Positions 8,301 through 15,266 of a stretch of 20,966 nt of DNA are shown in pieces; the first letter of the stretch is position 1, and each line of letters starts with the position of its first letter. A program made the translations under genes and the position numbers. Below the pieces are notes generated by a model. The model did not search any database. It saw only the letters and a program-made list of their open reading frames with translations, and was not told where the DNA came from. Source of the DNA: Anaerolineales bacterium UBA2029 (GTDB taxonomy: Bacteria; Chloroflexota; Anaerolineae; Aggregatilineales; Aggregatilineaceae); the NCBI GenBank assembly GCA_002332795.1, contig DDBP01000295.1, positions 1 to 20,966 of the forward strand. The letters run 5' to 3'.

Positions 8301-9260
8301 CTACCGGCTGACCAACGAATTGGCATCCGGGGCGGCTTCCCATTCACCGATCAGCTCGATTTCCAGTTCCAGCAAGACGCCGAACTTCTCGTAGACAGCG
8401 GCGCGGGCCAGCTCGATCAGGTGCCGGTATTGCGCTGCGGTGCCCTCGCCCGTGTTGACAATGAAATTGGCGTGCACTGGCGAGATCATCACTCCACCAT
8501 AGGTCGTCCCCTTCAGCCCCGCCGCTTCGATCAGGCGTCCGGCATAGTCACCGGGCGGATTCTTGAAGATGCTGCCCAGCGACGCGCCCGGCGGCTGCGT
8601 GCGTTTGCGGTGCGCCACGAACTCGTCGGCGCGGGCATTGAGCGCGTCGGGGTCGTGACCGGGTTCCAGCAGCAGCGTCGTCGCCAGCACCACGTAGCGA
8701 CCGCGCTCGCCCTTCAGCGCCGAAGAACGATAGCCGTAGCGCATCTGCGCGACGCTCCATAGTTCCACGTGTGGGCAATCTTCCACCGAGAAGAGTTCGA
8801 CCCAGCGCACCGACGCGGCCATGTCGCCGCCGTGCGCGCCAGCGTTGTTGATCACCGCGCCGCCGACCGTGCCTGGCACGTTCACCGCCCATTCCAGCCC
8901 GGCCAGGCCCTGATTCATGCAACGGCGGGCCAGCGTGGAGAGGTTGGCTCCGCTCTCGGCGATCACGCGCCCGCCCTCTTCGAAACGCACGGCCTTGGCA
9001 TGATTGATGATCACCAGACCGCGGTAGCCCGCGTCGGACACCAGCACATTGGCTCCGCCGCCCAGTACCAGCCAGGGGATGCCATGTTTCGCGGCCAGGG
9101 TGACGGCGTCGGTCAGGTCGGTCGTGTTGTTGGCGACCACCAGGACATCTGCCGGGCCGCCCAGTCGCGCTACCGTGTAGCGGGCCAGCGGCTCATCGCG
9201 CCGCAGGGCCACGCCAAAGCGTTCGGCCAGGGGGTGATAGCGATCGGGTTGTTCGCTCAT
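8301..9260 (-). CDS. murB: UDP-N-acetylmuramate dehydrogenase MurB
   Basis: 319 residues. It reduces UDP-GlcNAc-enolpyruvate to UDP-MurNAc with NADPH and FAD in the cytoplasm. The FAD-binding part shows LVLGGGANVLVSD (64-76) and WAVNVPGTVGGAVINNAGAH (124-143). The YGYRSS segment (175-180) holds the Tyr-Arg pair. PPGASLGSIFKNP (223-235) holds the catalytic serine, S230. LELEIELIGEW near the C-terminus supplies the catalytic glutamate, probably E300. All catalytic positions are present. The start ATG overlaps the stop of murC by 4 bp (9257-9260), so the two are translationally coupled and follow each other in the pathway in reverse order. The 93-bp gap to the next gene contains a small GC hairpin. 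Confidence 0.96.
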   Translation of the reverse strand: MSEQPDRYHPLAERFGVALRRDEPLARYTVARLGGPADVLVVANNTTDLTDAVTLAAKHGIPWLVLGGGANVLVSDAGYRGLVIINHAKAVRFEEGGRVIAESGANLSTLARRCMNQGLAGLEWAVNVPGTVGGAVINNAGAHGGDMAASVRWVELFSVEDCPHVELWSVAQMRYGYRSSALKGERGRYVVLATTLLLEPGHDPDALNARADEFVAHRKRTQPPGASLGSIFKNPPGDYAGRLIEAAGLKGTTYGGVMISPVHANFIVNTGEGTAAQYRHLIELARAAVYEKFGVLLELEIELIGEWEAAPDANSLVSR

Positions 9261-10693
9261 GGCCTGTCCTCCTGGGCTGATGAGTCAGGGCGGCTGCGCA
9301 GCATCTCCAGCAGACGCTGCCCCACCTGCGGCGCGTCGCCCGCTGAAAGCACCACCACCACATCACCCGGCCTCACCTGAGCAGCCAGCGTCTCCGCCGT
9401 CGCCCGGAATGCGCCAGTATACCGCGCATCGGGGTGCCCGGCAGCAGCAATACGCGCGGCCATACCCGCCGCATCCAGGCCCGGCGTGAGCGTCTCGCGC
9501 ACCGAATAGACATCGGTGACCAGCACATGCTCGGCAGCGGCGAAGGCGGTGGCAAACTGATCGGCCAGGGCGCGCATCCGCCCGTAGGTGTGCGGCTGCC
9601 AGACCGCCCACAGATGACGCACGCCGGGGCGTGCTCGCAACGCTTCCAGCGTGACGCGCACCTCGGTCGGGTGATGGGCGTAGTCGTTGATGACCGTCAC
9701 GCCGGCGACCGCGCCCATGATCTCGGCGCGACGCCCCGTCCCCAGGAAACTGCTCAGCGCCGCAGCGACCGCGTCGAAAGGGACGTGCAGCCAGTCGGTC
9801 ACGGCGATCACCGCCAGCGCGTTGAGCACATTGTGCCGCCCACTCAGGGCCAGCCGGACGCGGCCCAGGTTGCGTTCACCCCGCCAGACAGTGAACGCGA
9901 TCCCGCCGTCGGCATCGGGGACCAGATCGCTGGCGCACCAGTCCGCCCCGCTGGGGTCTGCCGAAGAGTCAAGGCCGTAGCTGGCGACAGGATATCCGGC
10001 GGCGCGACGGGCGTCGGCCAGGGCGCGCGCTTCGCGGTCGTCGGCGCAGGCAACCAGCAGACCGTCGGCGGGCAGCAGCGCGACGAATTGGGCGAAGGCG
10101 GCCCGCACATCATCCAGGGTCGGGTAACAATCGGGGTGATCGTGCTCGATGGTGGTGATCACAGCGACCTGCGGACGCAGTCCCAGGAACATGCGGTCGT
10201 ATTCGTCGGCCTCGATGACGAAATAGGGGCCGCGCCCAACGCCCGCGTTGGTGCCGGTGTTGCGCATCACTCCGCCCACGACATAGGTAGGGTCGAGGCC
10301 AGCCTGCAGCAGCACATGAGCCAGCAGGGCCGTCGTTGTAGTCTTGCCATGCGTTCCGGCTACCGCAATCCCCACCTGCCCGGTCATCAGCTCACCGAGC
10401 AGGTCGCGTCGCCGCAGGACAGGGATGCCCGCCGCCCGCGCCGCCGCGACCTCTGGATGATCGGCAGGGACGGCAGAGGTCATCAACACCACGTCGGCTC
10501 CGGCGACGTGCTCGGCAGCGTGCCCCTGATAGATGGTCGCACCGGCGGCGGCCAGGGCGTGCGTCAGGTCGTTGAGGTGCAGGTCGGAGCCGCTGACCGT
10601 GTAGCCGCGCCCCAGCAACACGCGGGCGATGGCCGACATGCCAAAGCCACCAATGCCGATGATGTGAATATGTTGGCCGGGGGAGAGGATCAT
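9257..10693 (-). CDS. murC: UDP-N-acetylmuramate--L-alanine ligase MurC
   Basis: 478 residues, the standard Mur ligase length. It adds the first amino acid of the peptide stem (normally L-Ala) to UDP-MurNAc using ATP. The N-terminal Rossmann domain has GIGGFGMS (13-20). The ATP-binding loop GTHGKTTTT is at 113-121. The Mg/substrate motif EADEYDRMFL lies at 161-170, IEHDHPDCY follows, and NDYAHHPTEV marks the C-terminal domain junction. The start ATG overlaps the stop of the DUF4276 gene (ATGA, 10690-10693). There is no obvious ribosome-binding site, which suggests that murC translation depends on ribosomes finishing the upstream accessory gene. That is unusual for an essential gene. Confidence 0.96.
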   Translation of the reverse strand: MILSPGQHIHIIGIGGFGMSAIARVLLGRGYTVSGSDLHLNDLTHALAAAGATIYQGHAAEHVAGADVVLMTSAVPADHPEVAAARAAGIPVLRRRDLLGELMTGQVGIAVAGTHGKTTTTALLAHVLLQAGLDPTYVVGGVMRNTGTNAGVGRGPYFVIEADEYDRMFLGLRPQVAVITTIEHDHPDCYPTLDDVRAAFAQFVALLPADGLLVACADDREARALADARRAAGYPVASYGLDSSADPSGADWCASDLVPDADGGIAFTVWRGERNLGRVRLALSGRHNVLNALAVIAVTDWLHVPFDAVAAALSSFLGTGRRAEIMGAVAGVTVINDYAHHPTEVRVTLEALRARPGVRHLWAVWQPHTYGRMRALADQFATAFAAAEHVLVTDVYSVRETLTPGLDAAGMAARIAAAGHPDARYTGAFRATAETLAAQVRPGDVVVVLSAGDAPQVGQRLLEMLRSRPDSSAQEDRP

Positions 10694-11298
10694 GGAGCAG
10701 GAGTCCAGTTCTTGAGTGTCTGCAACGCCTCGATACAGCGACGCAGGCTATCTGAATGCTGTGCCGCTACGTCGGGGCGCCAGAGGTGAGTCACGTACTG
10801 GGTGAGATAGGCGATGTAATCTGGCCCGACTTTCGCGCCACTGCCAGGGCGCGGTACCATGCCATCCCGGACATCCCGACGGCGACTCTGGCGTGCCAGG
10901 CTGATCAGCGTTGCCTTGGGATCGGGTTCAGTCTCTGGCTGGGAAGGAAGTCTGTTCCGGGAAACAGCCAGAAACTCTGCCAGCGTGTCTCTGTCTGCCA
11001 GCAGCCAGGCTTCGATGGCACGCACAGCTACACGAAACTTCATACCAGTATTTGGCCGCGGCAAATGTTGTCGAACCAGTAAAGGGGCGCACTCCGGTTC
11101 GTCGTCCAGATCGACCAAGACGACCCAGGGTGAATGTCTGGCTGCCTGATTATAGTTGTTTAGTGCTTTGAGGATGTGATCTTTCCCTCTCTTGCCATAT
11201 GTATGGCCGTAGGGAAGACCTACCTGGTCAAGCAGTCGCTTCATGACTACTTCATCCGTAAGGCCTTCCACGGCTATTTCTACCGGTAGTATCATCAC
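10690..11298 (-). CDS. DUF4276-like (TOPRIM-type) protein paired with an ATPase
   Basis: 202 residues when started at the GTG at 11298, or 201 from the next codon, an ATG. The layout fits DUF4276: an N-terminal IAVEGLTDEVVMKRLL (8-23) with the acidic E11 of a TOPRIM-like fold, WVVLVDLDDE (58-67) with the D63/D65 metal-binding pair, and then RAIEAWLLAD (93-102), a family hallmark. It would be a metal-dependent nuclease-like or phosphotransfer partner of the ATPase encoded 7 bp upstream, as in OLD-, PARIS- and AbiL-type two-gene modules. GC content is visibly lower than in murC and murB. The stop overlaps the murC start by 4 bp. The family assignment is from motif memory. The role in defence is inference. 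Confidence 0.75.
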   Translation of the reverse strand: MMILPVEIAVEGLTDEVVMKRLLDQVGLPYGHTYGKRGKDHILKALNNYNQAARHSPWVVLVDLDDEPECAPLLVRQHLPRPNTGMKFRVAVRAIEAWLLADRDTLAEFLAVSRNRLPSQPETEPDPKATLISLARQSRRRDVRDGMVPRPGSGAKVGPDYIAYLTQYVTHLWRPDVAAQHSDSLRRCIEALQTLKNWTPAP

Positions 11299-11305
11299 GC
11301 CAGGC

Positions 11306-12439
11306 TCACCAAAGGCTAAGTTGCTCGACCTCTCGAGGCTGCGTGTATGGGATCACGACTTCACCAGGTATTTCGCCCGCTTCCAGCAATATCCTGATCT
11401 GCTCAATCTCTCCTCCTGCTTTCACCTCTGTGCCTTCAGCCTGAGGGATGAAAAGCAGGATCTCGTCGGCGGCCACACCCTCTGAGAGCAAATCCTTGCT
11501 GTGCGTGCTCAGAATGACCTGCCGCGTTCGCCTTGAATCGCGCAAGATGCGTCTGATCATCTGTGGAACATATTGCACTACGGCAGGGTGCAGAGAAAGC
11601 TCCGGCTCTTCCAGCAGCAACGGGCCGCCCTCATCCAGAAGCGCCCATAACAGGCCGATGAGGCGCAGCGTGCCATCGGAGAAATCCGCCTCCGTTTGCC
11701 AGGCTCCCTGGGGACGCCAGTGCCGATACTTGCCTTGCAGGTGCGGAATGCCTCGTTCATCCTTTTCCAGGCGCAGTTCTTCAAGCTGAGGGACAGCAAC
11801 GCGCAGCGCTTTGACGATGCGATTCAGGCGGGCCTCTTGCGTTTTCTTGCGCGTGCGAGCGATACGTTCCAGAAAGTCTCCCCCATAAGGATCGTTGAAA
11901 TCTCCCTGCCAGCGATCGGGATTACGGATCACTTGCGGAACGAGGTGAAAGTAACTCACACTGGCAAAGAACTCAGCCAGGGCGCGGAAAGGACGGTTGG
12001 CAAACGTCTGTTCCAGGTGTGTTTGCGAGAGCCGTTCTGGATCGTCGCGATCCTGGTCGTCGGGCCGATCCAGGAGTAGCTCGTCGTTGCGCCACACTCG
12101 CTCGGTCTTCACACGGGGGCGGCGCTGCTCTTGATCGAACGTGATCTCGTAGCGCCATACGACGCCACTGGCATCGTCTTGGACGCTGACATCAACCCCT
12201 ACCGCAGGCTCTCGTCGTGCAGCCAGACTGCGCAGTTTGGTGATTCCGCCCCGGCTGATCACGGCCTGCTCAACCCCCCCGCCGGGCACCACCAGATCGC
12301 GTAGAAAACGGAAGACATCCAGAAAATTCGACTTGCCAGAGGCGTTTGGCCCCACCAGGAAGACGCGATTCTGCAGCGACACTTCTGCCTGTACGAAGTT
12401 GCGCCAGTTGGTCAGGGCCACGCGGGAAAACCGCATCAT
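11306..12439 (-). CDS. AAA_21/OLD-like ABC-class ATPase
   Basis: 377 residues with a complete SMC/RecF-like ATPase core. The Walker A loop is GPNASGKS (30-37). A helical or inserted middle region spans about 110-230. The signature-like FSDGTLRL is at 253-260, Walker B PLLLEEPELSLHP at 273-285, and the switch histidine is in ILSTHSKDLL (309-318). It is shorter than RecF- or OLD-type proteins and lacks its own TOPRIM domain. That domain is instead encoded by the next gene, 7 bp downstream. The start is strong: ATGATG preceded by GGAGG. The 34-bp gap to cvpA upstream suggests co-transcription. It most resembles the ATPase half of two-gene phage-defence modules, but a housekeeping DNA-repair role cannot be ruled out. 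Confidence 0.85.
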   Translation of the reverse strand: MMRFSRVALTNWRNFVQAEVSLQNRVFLVGPNASGKSNFLDVFRFLRDLVVPGGGVEQAVISRGGITKLRSLAARREPAVGVDVSVQDDASGVVWRYEITFDQEQRRPRVKTERVWRNDELLLDRPDDQDRDDPERLSQTHLEQTFANRPFRALAEFFASVSYFHLVPQVIRNPDRWQGDFNDPYGGDFLERIARTRKKTQEARLNRIVKALRVAVPQLEELRLEKDERGIPHLQGKYRHWRPQGAWQTEADFSDGTLRLIGLLWALLDEGGPLLLEEPELSLHPAVVQYVPQMIRRILRDSRRTRQVILSTHSKDLLSEGVAADEILLFIPQAEGTEVKAGGEIEQIRILLEAGEIPGEVVIPYTQPREVEQLSLW

Positions 12440-12473
12440 CGGTCCTCCAACATCTCTCGGCCTGAGGTGCCCT

Positions 12474-13007
12474 TCAGATCACCGTCACGATGATGAAAAT
12501 GAACAGGCCGATCATCAGGAACGTCAGCACACCGCCGTCACCGCTCAACATCCAGCTCAACGGCAGGATGTTGACCCAGTTGGCGCTGGCCGAGGCGGGA
12601 TCAACCGGGATGATGTGCGGGCTGAGCGGGTATTCCAGGTTGTCCAGGTACCACCACAGCGAGCCGAACAGCAGATAGCCGTTCCACGCTCCCACCAGCG
12701 CTCCCAGGATGCCATCCTGAAAGCCTTCGCGGTTGGAACGCAATCGCCCGCTGCGAGCCAGCGATTCCGGTGGCGTCTGGTAGGCGAAGAAGGCGAACGT
12801 CAGCAACGTGACCGCCTGCAACCAGAATTTCGACCCCTGCTGCCCGTTGGTCAGCGGGTCAATGAAGATGGTTTCGAACTGGTCGAGAGTGAAGAGCGCC
12901 AGGATGATGCCCGCCGACGCGATCAGTTCCTTGGTCCAGCCGCGCATATAGCCGATCATGGCGAACATGCCGATCATGATCACCAGGAAACTCGATAATT
13001 GCATCAT
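12474..13007 (-). CDS. CvpA-like integral membrane protein
   Basis: 177 residues starting at an ATGATG pair (13007/13004). Hydrophobic segments lie near residues 4-22, 28-45, 62-80, 95-115 and 158-177. The early GYMRGWTKELI motif and the later GILGALVGAWNGYLL glycine-rich helix are typical of CvpA/colicin V production family proteins (usually about 160-180 residues). CvpA proteins are inner-membrane proteins linked to envelope integrity and sometimes to cell division, which fits the cell-wall neighbourhood. The open frame continues upstream to 13910 through murG, but that part has no membrane character and is an alternative-frame artefact. A GGGGGC stretch about 7 bases upstream is a weak ribosome-binding site. 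A promoter-like sequence lies at 13096-13124. Confidence 0.7.
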   Translation of the reverse strand: MMQLSSFLVIMIGMFAMIGYMRGWTKELIASAGIILALFTLDQFETIFIDPLTNGQQGSKFWLQAVTLLTFAFFAYQTPPESLARSGRLRSNREGFQDGILGALVGAWNGYLLFGSLWWYLDNLEYPLSPHIIPVDPASASANWVNILPLSWMLSGDGGVLTFLMIGLFIFIIVTVI

Positions 13008-13095
13008 GGCCAATGCCCCCCGCAGGCAGCCCCTGCCGTCATCGGTGGCATGTCGGGACACCGTCACACTGGACGACCGACCCGTGTGTGGCTCT

Positions 13096-13124
13096 ATTGT
13101 AGGCGAACCGGCGGCGGCGGCCAA
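13096..13124 (-). promoter_or_regulatory. Promoter-like sequence ahead of cvpA
   Basis: On the minus strand TTGGCC (13119-13124) and TACAAT (13096-13101) are separated by exactly 17 bp, in the 134-bp gap between murG and cvpA. The -10 box matches 5 of 6 consensus positions and the -35 box 4 of 6. It would make cvpA, the ATPase, DUF4276, murC and murB a sub-operon independent of ftsW and murG. Confidence 0.45.
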
Positions 13125-13141
13125 GTACTGTGCACGTTCGC

Positions 13142-14248
13142 TCAGCGAGCGGCGGTCTCGGCCAGCAGACGCGCGATGTTTTCTGCGCCATCCGGTCGCT
13201 TCAGCGCAGCCATGGCCGCGCGCATGGCCTGCAGACGCTCTGGCTGCCCGAACAGCGAGCGGATAGCGGGCAACAAGTCCTCGTCCAGCCGCTGATCGTC
13301 CACCTGTAGGGCTGCGCCGCGCGTCACCAACCAGTCGGCGTTGACTTTCTGGTAGCGCCAGGCGTAGGGATAGGGCACCAGGATGGCGGGCAATTCGTGC
13401 TGCGGATACTCGGCGAGCGTGGCCGCGCCCGCCCGACTCACCACCAGGTCGGCGGCGGCAAAGGCCTGGCCGATATCTGGCAGAAAGGCGTGTATCTGGT
13501 AATGCGCCTTCTCCGCGTCGGAGAGCGCCGCGTGTTGCGCCTGCACGCCTTCCCAGTCCAGCCGACCGGTGATGTGCACGATCTGCACGTCGTCGGCGAG
13601 CAGGGCGGGAGCGATGCGCGCCATGGCCGTGTTGATGCTGCGCGATCCCCGGCTGCCACCGAACACCAGCAGTGTCTGCCGTTGGGGGTCCAGGCCCAGC
13701 GCCCGAAGGCCGTCTTCGCGCCGCGCCTGTAGAATTTCCGGTCGCAGAGGATAGCCGGTCTCGACCACCCGCTTGCCAGGGAAGAAGGCGCGCGTATCGG
13801 CCACAGTGACGGCGATGCTGTGGGCGAAGAAACGCCCCAGCAACTTGAGCGTCAGCCCTGGTTCGATATCCGGCACGTAGATGACGATTGGGCGGCGCAG
13901 GAGCCAGCACGCCACCGCTACCGGGAAGCCGACCCAGCCTCCCGTCAGGAACAAAACCTGCGGTCGCAGACGTATCACCAGGGCCAGCGACTGCACAATG
14001 CCCACCAGAATTTTGAGGGCGCTGATCAGTTGTTGGGTGCGAGGGACGCCGTGCATTGGCCCGGCCAGCACTTCGTGATAGCTATCGAAGCGCACGTCGG
14101 CGCGACGTACCAGGTCGCGGGCCATGTCGCCGCGCGCGCCCACGAAGGTCAGGGACAGGTCTTCGTAGAGGCGGCGCAGCGCCCCGGCTACGGCCAGTGC
14201 CGGGTACACGCCGCCCCCCGTCCCTCCGGCTGAGATCATGATGCGCAA
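13142..14248 (-). CDS. murG: UDP-GlcNAc:lipid I N-acetylglucosaminyltransferase MurG
   Basis: 368 residues. It adds GlcNAc to lipid I at the inner face of the membrane, making lipid II. The two-domain GT-B fold is recognisable from ISAGGTGGGVYPALAV at the N-terminus, VFGGSRGSRSIN at the domain junction, and the donor site SRAGAATLAEYP...LPAILVPYPYAW with the conserved YQKVNADWL (Gln and Asn). The normal GGTGGH motif reads GGTGGG here: the His equivalent to E. coli H18 is Gly13, encoded by GGC. I chose the TTG at 14246-14248 as start because AAGGAG (14257-14262) lies 8 bases upstream and the protein then begins (M)RIMISAGG like other MurGs. An ATG three codons later would leave the first strand short. 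The frame upstream to 14290 has no homology-like features. Confidence 0.93.
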   Translation of the reverse strand: MRIMISAGGTGGGVYPALAVAGALRRLYEDLSLTFVGARGDMARDLVRRADVRFDSYHEVLAGPMHGVPRTQQLISALKILVGIVQSLALVIRLRPQVLFLTGGWVGFPVAVACWLLRRPIVIYVPDIEPGLTLKLLGRFFAHSIAVTVADTRAFFPGKRVVETGYPLRPEILQARREDGLRALGLDPQRQTLLVFGGSRGSRSINTAMARIAPALLADDVQIVHITGRLDWEGVQAQHAALSDAEKAHYQIHAFLPDIGQAFAAADLVVSRAGAATLAEYPQHELPAILVPYPYAWRYQKVNADWLVTRGAALQVDDQRLDEDLLPAIRSLFGQPERLQAMRAAMAALKRPDGAENIARLLAETAAR

Positions 14249-14256
14249 GATACATA

Positions 14257-14262
14257 CTCCTT
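14257..14262 (-). promoter_or_regulatory. Ribosome-binding site deciding a TTG start for murG
   Basis: AAGGAG on the minus strand sits 8 bases from TTG (14246-14248) but 17 bases from the first ATG (14237-14239). It therefore supports the TTG start. Confidence 0.6.
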
Positions 14263-14320
14263 GGAGCTTACGTGCGATTTGTCTTGGCAACTGCTGGGTG
14301 CATTCCAGTTGATGACCTTG

Positions 14321-14396
14321 AATCGCAGAAACGCCGAGGGCGCAGAGGAGAAAACTTTATGACCTGCTCTGGGGCCTCTGTGCTCTGTGGTGAATT
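14321..14396. repeat. Degenerate CACAGAG-type palindromic repeat upstream of murG
   Basis: A left half, TCGCAGAAACGCCGAGGG then CGCAGAGGA, is roughly complementary to a right half, CCTCTGTGCTCTGTGGTGAA, around an A/T-rich centre. Elements of the form ACCACAGAGNCACAGAGG with an inverted second half are scattered through many bacterial genomes. This copy has many mismatches between its arms and looks old. It lies in the untranslated leader between the DUF3800 gene and murG. Confidence 0.55.
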
Positions 14397-14428
14397 CTGC
14401 TCCAAACCAGGAAAGCAACCGCAATCGC

Positions 14429-14457
14429 TTGACATCTGGACTCTATCTACTTAGTAT
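14429..14457 (+). promoter_or_regulatory. Promoter-like sequence pointing antisense into DUF3800
   Basis: A perfect TTGACA (14429-14434) is followed after 17 bp by TAGTAT (14452-14457) on the plus strand, where no plus-strand gene follows. Transcripts from it would run antisense to the DUF3800 gene and the 3' end of ftsW. It overlaps the candidate murG promoter on the other strand. The region is AT-rich, so a chance match is possible. Confidence 0.3.
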
Positions 14458-14480
14458 AGATATAGAAGCAGGCTGGTCAC
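14453..14480 (-). promoter_or_regulatory. Candidate promoter for murG
   Basis: On the minus strand GTGACC (14475-14480) and TATACT (14453-14458) are spaced 16 bp, just downstream of the DUF3800 stop. The -10 box matches 5 of 6 consensus positions and the -35 box 4 of 6. It would restore murG expression downstream of the accessory gene. Confidence 0.4.
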
Positions 14481-14503
14481 TGCGTAGCGGGGGCCGGCCT
14501 CTT

Positions 14504-15238
14504 CTATTTGGGTAGAATCACCAACCCAAAACCTTCAACCTGCCCCGTTCGTCCTCGTCTTAGTTTCCTTTGGACGACTTGCCAGTCCTCTCTGGCCTCT
14601 TTGCCGAGCACGTGTCGCCCAATGGGTGACAGCACAAGATCAGCTAGTTGCAGGCCCGCAATGTTCTGTTTCTTGGGGCGTAGCTCGATGTCATGAATTC
14701 GATCGGCGATGACTTTCCCCTGCAAATATCGGGTACCCTGCAACTTGAGGTTCAACCATGCCAGTCTCAGTGCCCGATCCAATGTCGGATCGCGCTGTTC
14801 AGCAACGATCTTTCCACCCTTGCTGACTGCACCGATTTCAAAGCAAAAACGCTCTACCAGTATATCCAGGCTTAACATATAAGGATCAAGTGCGGCGACA
14901 CCATACCTGGCAAGGTGTGCACTCTTATGAATCGCGCACGCAACTACTGCGTAATCCAGTGTCGCCATCAGCTCGTTCAGTTCTCGATAGAAGCGCTGGC
15001 GAAATGCCGTATCTTGTAATCGTTCAAAGCCATTCCGGTTGCGCGTGATGTCGGCAGTGTGCAGGATGATATTCTCTGTGCCAAAGAGAGCGCGCTTGAA
15101 GGCATTCAATTGGCAAGTGAGTTCGCCTTCCGCATAAGCTTGCTCAACAATTATCCCTCCCAGTATGAAAATCGGATATTGAGGATCAATCTTGGCCAAG
15201 TCATGATCGCCGGATTCGTCAAGAAAAAGTATCTTCAT
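14504..15238 (-). CDS. DUF3800 domain protein
   Basis: 244 residues from the ATG at 15238. It opens with MKILFLDESGD, the acidic DESGD motif of DUF3800, which is thought to form part of an RNase H-like metal site. It then has FILGGIIVE, the IILHTADIT segment (the family's LHG/LHx motif position), and the C-terminal NIAGLQLADLVLSPIGRHVLG typical of the family. The in-frame extension to 15370 lies inside ftsW and is rejected. The gene sits 28 bp after the ftsW stop with only a weak ribosome-binding site. Base composition is clearly foreign: two sampled 60-base lines are 42% and 53% GC, against 68% in a sampled murB line. DUF3800 genes often travel with mobile or defence loci. The biochemical function is unknown. 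Confidence 0.82.
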   Translation of the reverse strand: MKILFLDESGDHDLAKIDPQYPIFILGGIIVEQAYAEGELTCQLNAFKRALFGTENIILHTADITRNRNGFERLQDTAFRQRFYRELNELMATLDYAVVACAIHKSAHLARYGVAALDPYMLSLDILVERFCFEIGAVSKGGKIVAEQRDPTLDRALRLAWLNLKLQGTRYLQGKVIADRIHDIELRPKKQNIAGLQLADLVLSPIGRHVLGKEAREDWQVVQRKLRRGRTGQVEGFGLVILPK

Positions 15239-15266
15239 AAGCTTGCCCGTGAGGTTTATACGATGT

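Noticed and set aside
9434..10789. Plus-strand open frame opposite murC
   Set aside because: It is antisense to a complete MurC and no independent support was seen.
10690..12439. RecF-type DNA repair gene as the identity of the ATPase
   Set aside because: The Walker B context with LEEPELSLHP and the paired DUF4276 gene fit AAA_21/OLD-like two-gene modules better. Still, the function is unproven.
13008..13910. N-terminal extension of the CvpA-like frame
   Set aside because: It overlaps murG in another frame and is Arg/Ala-rich without membrane segments. The family starts at the ATGATG pair.
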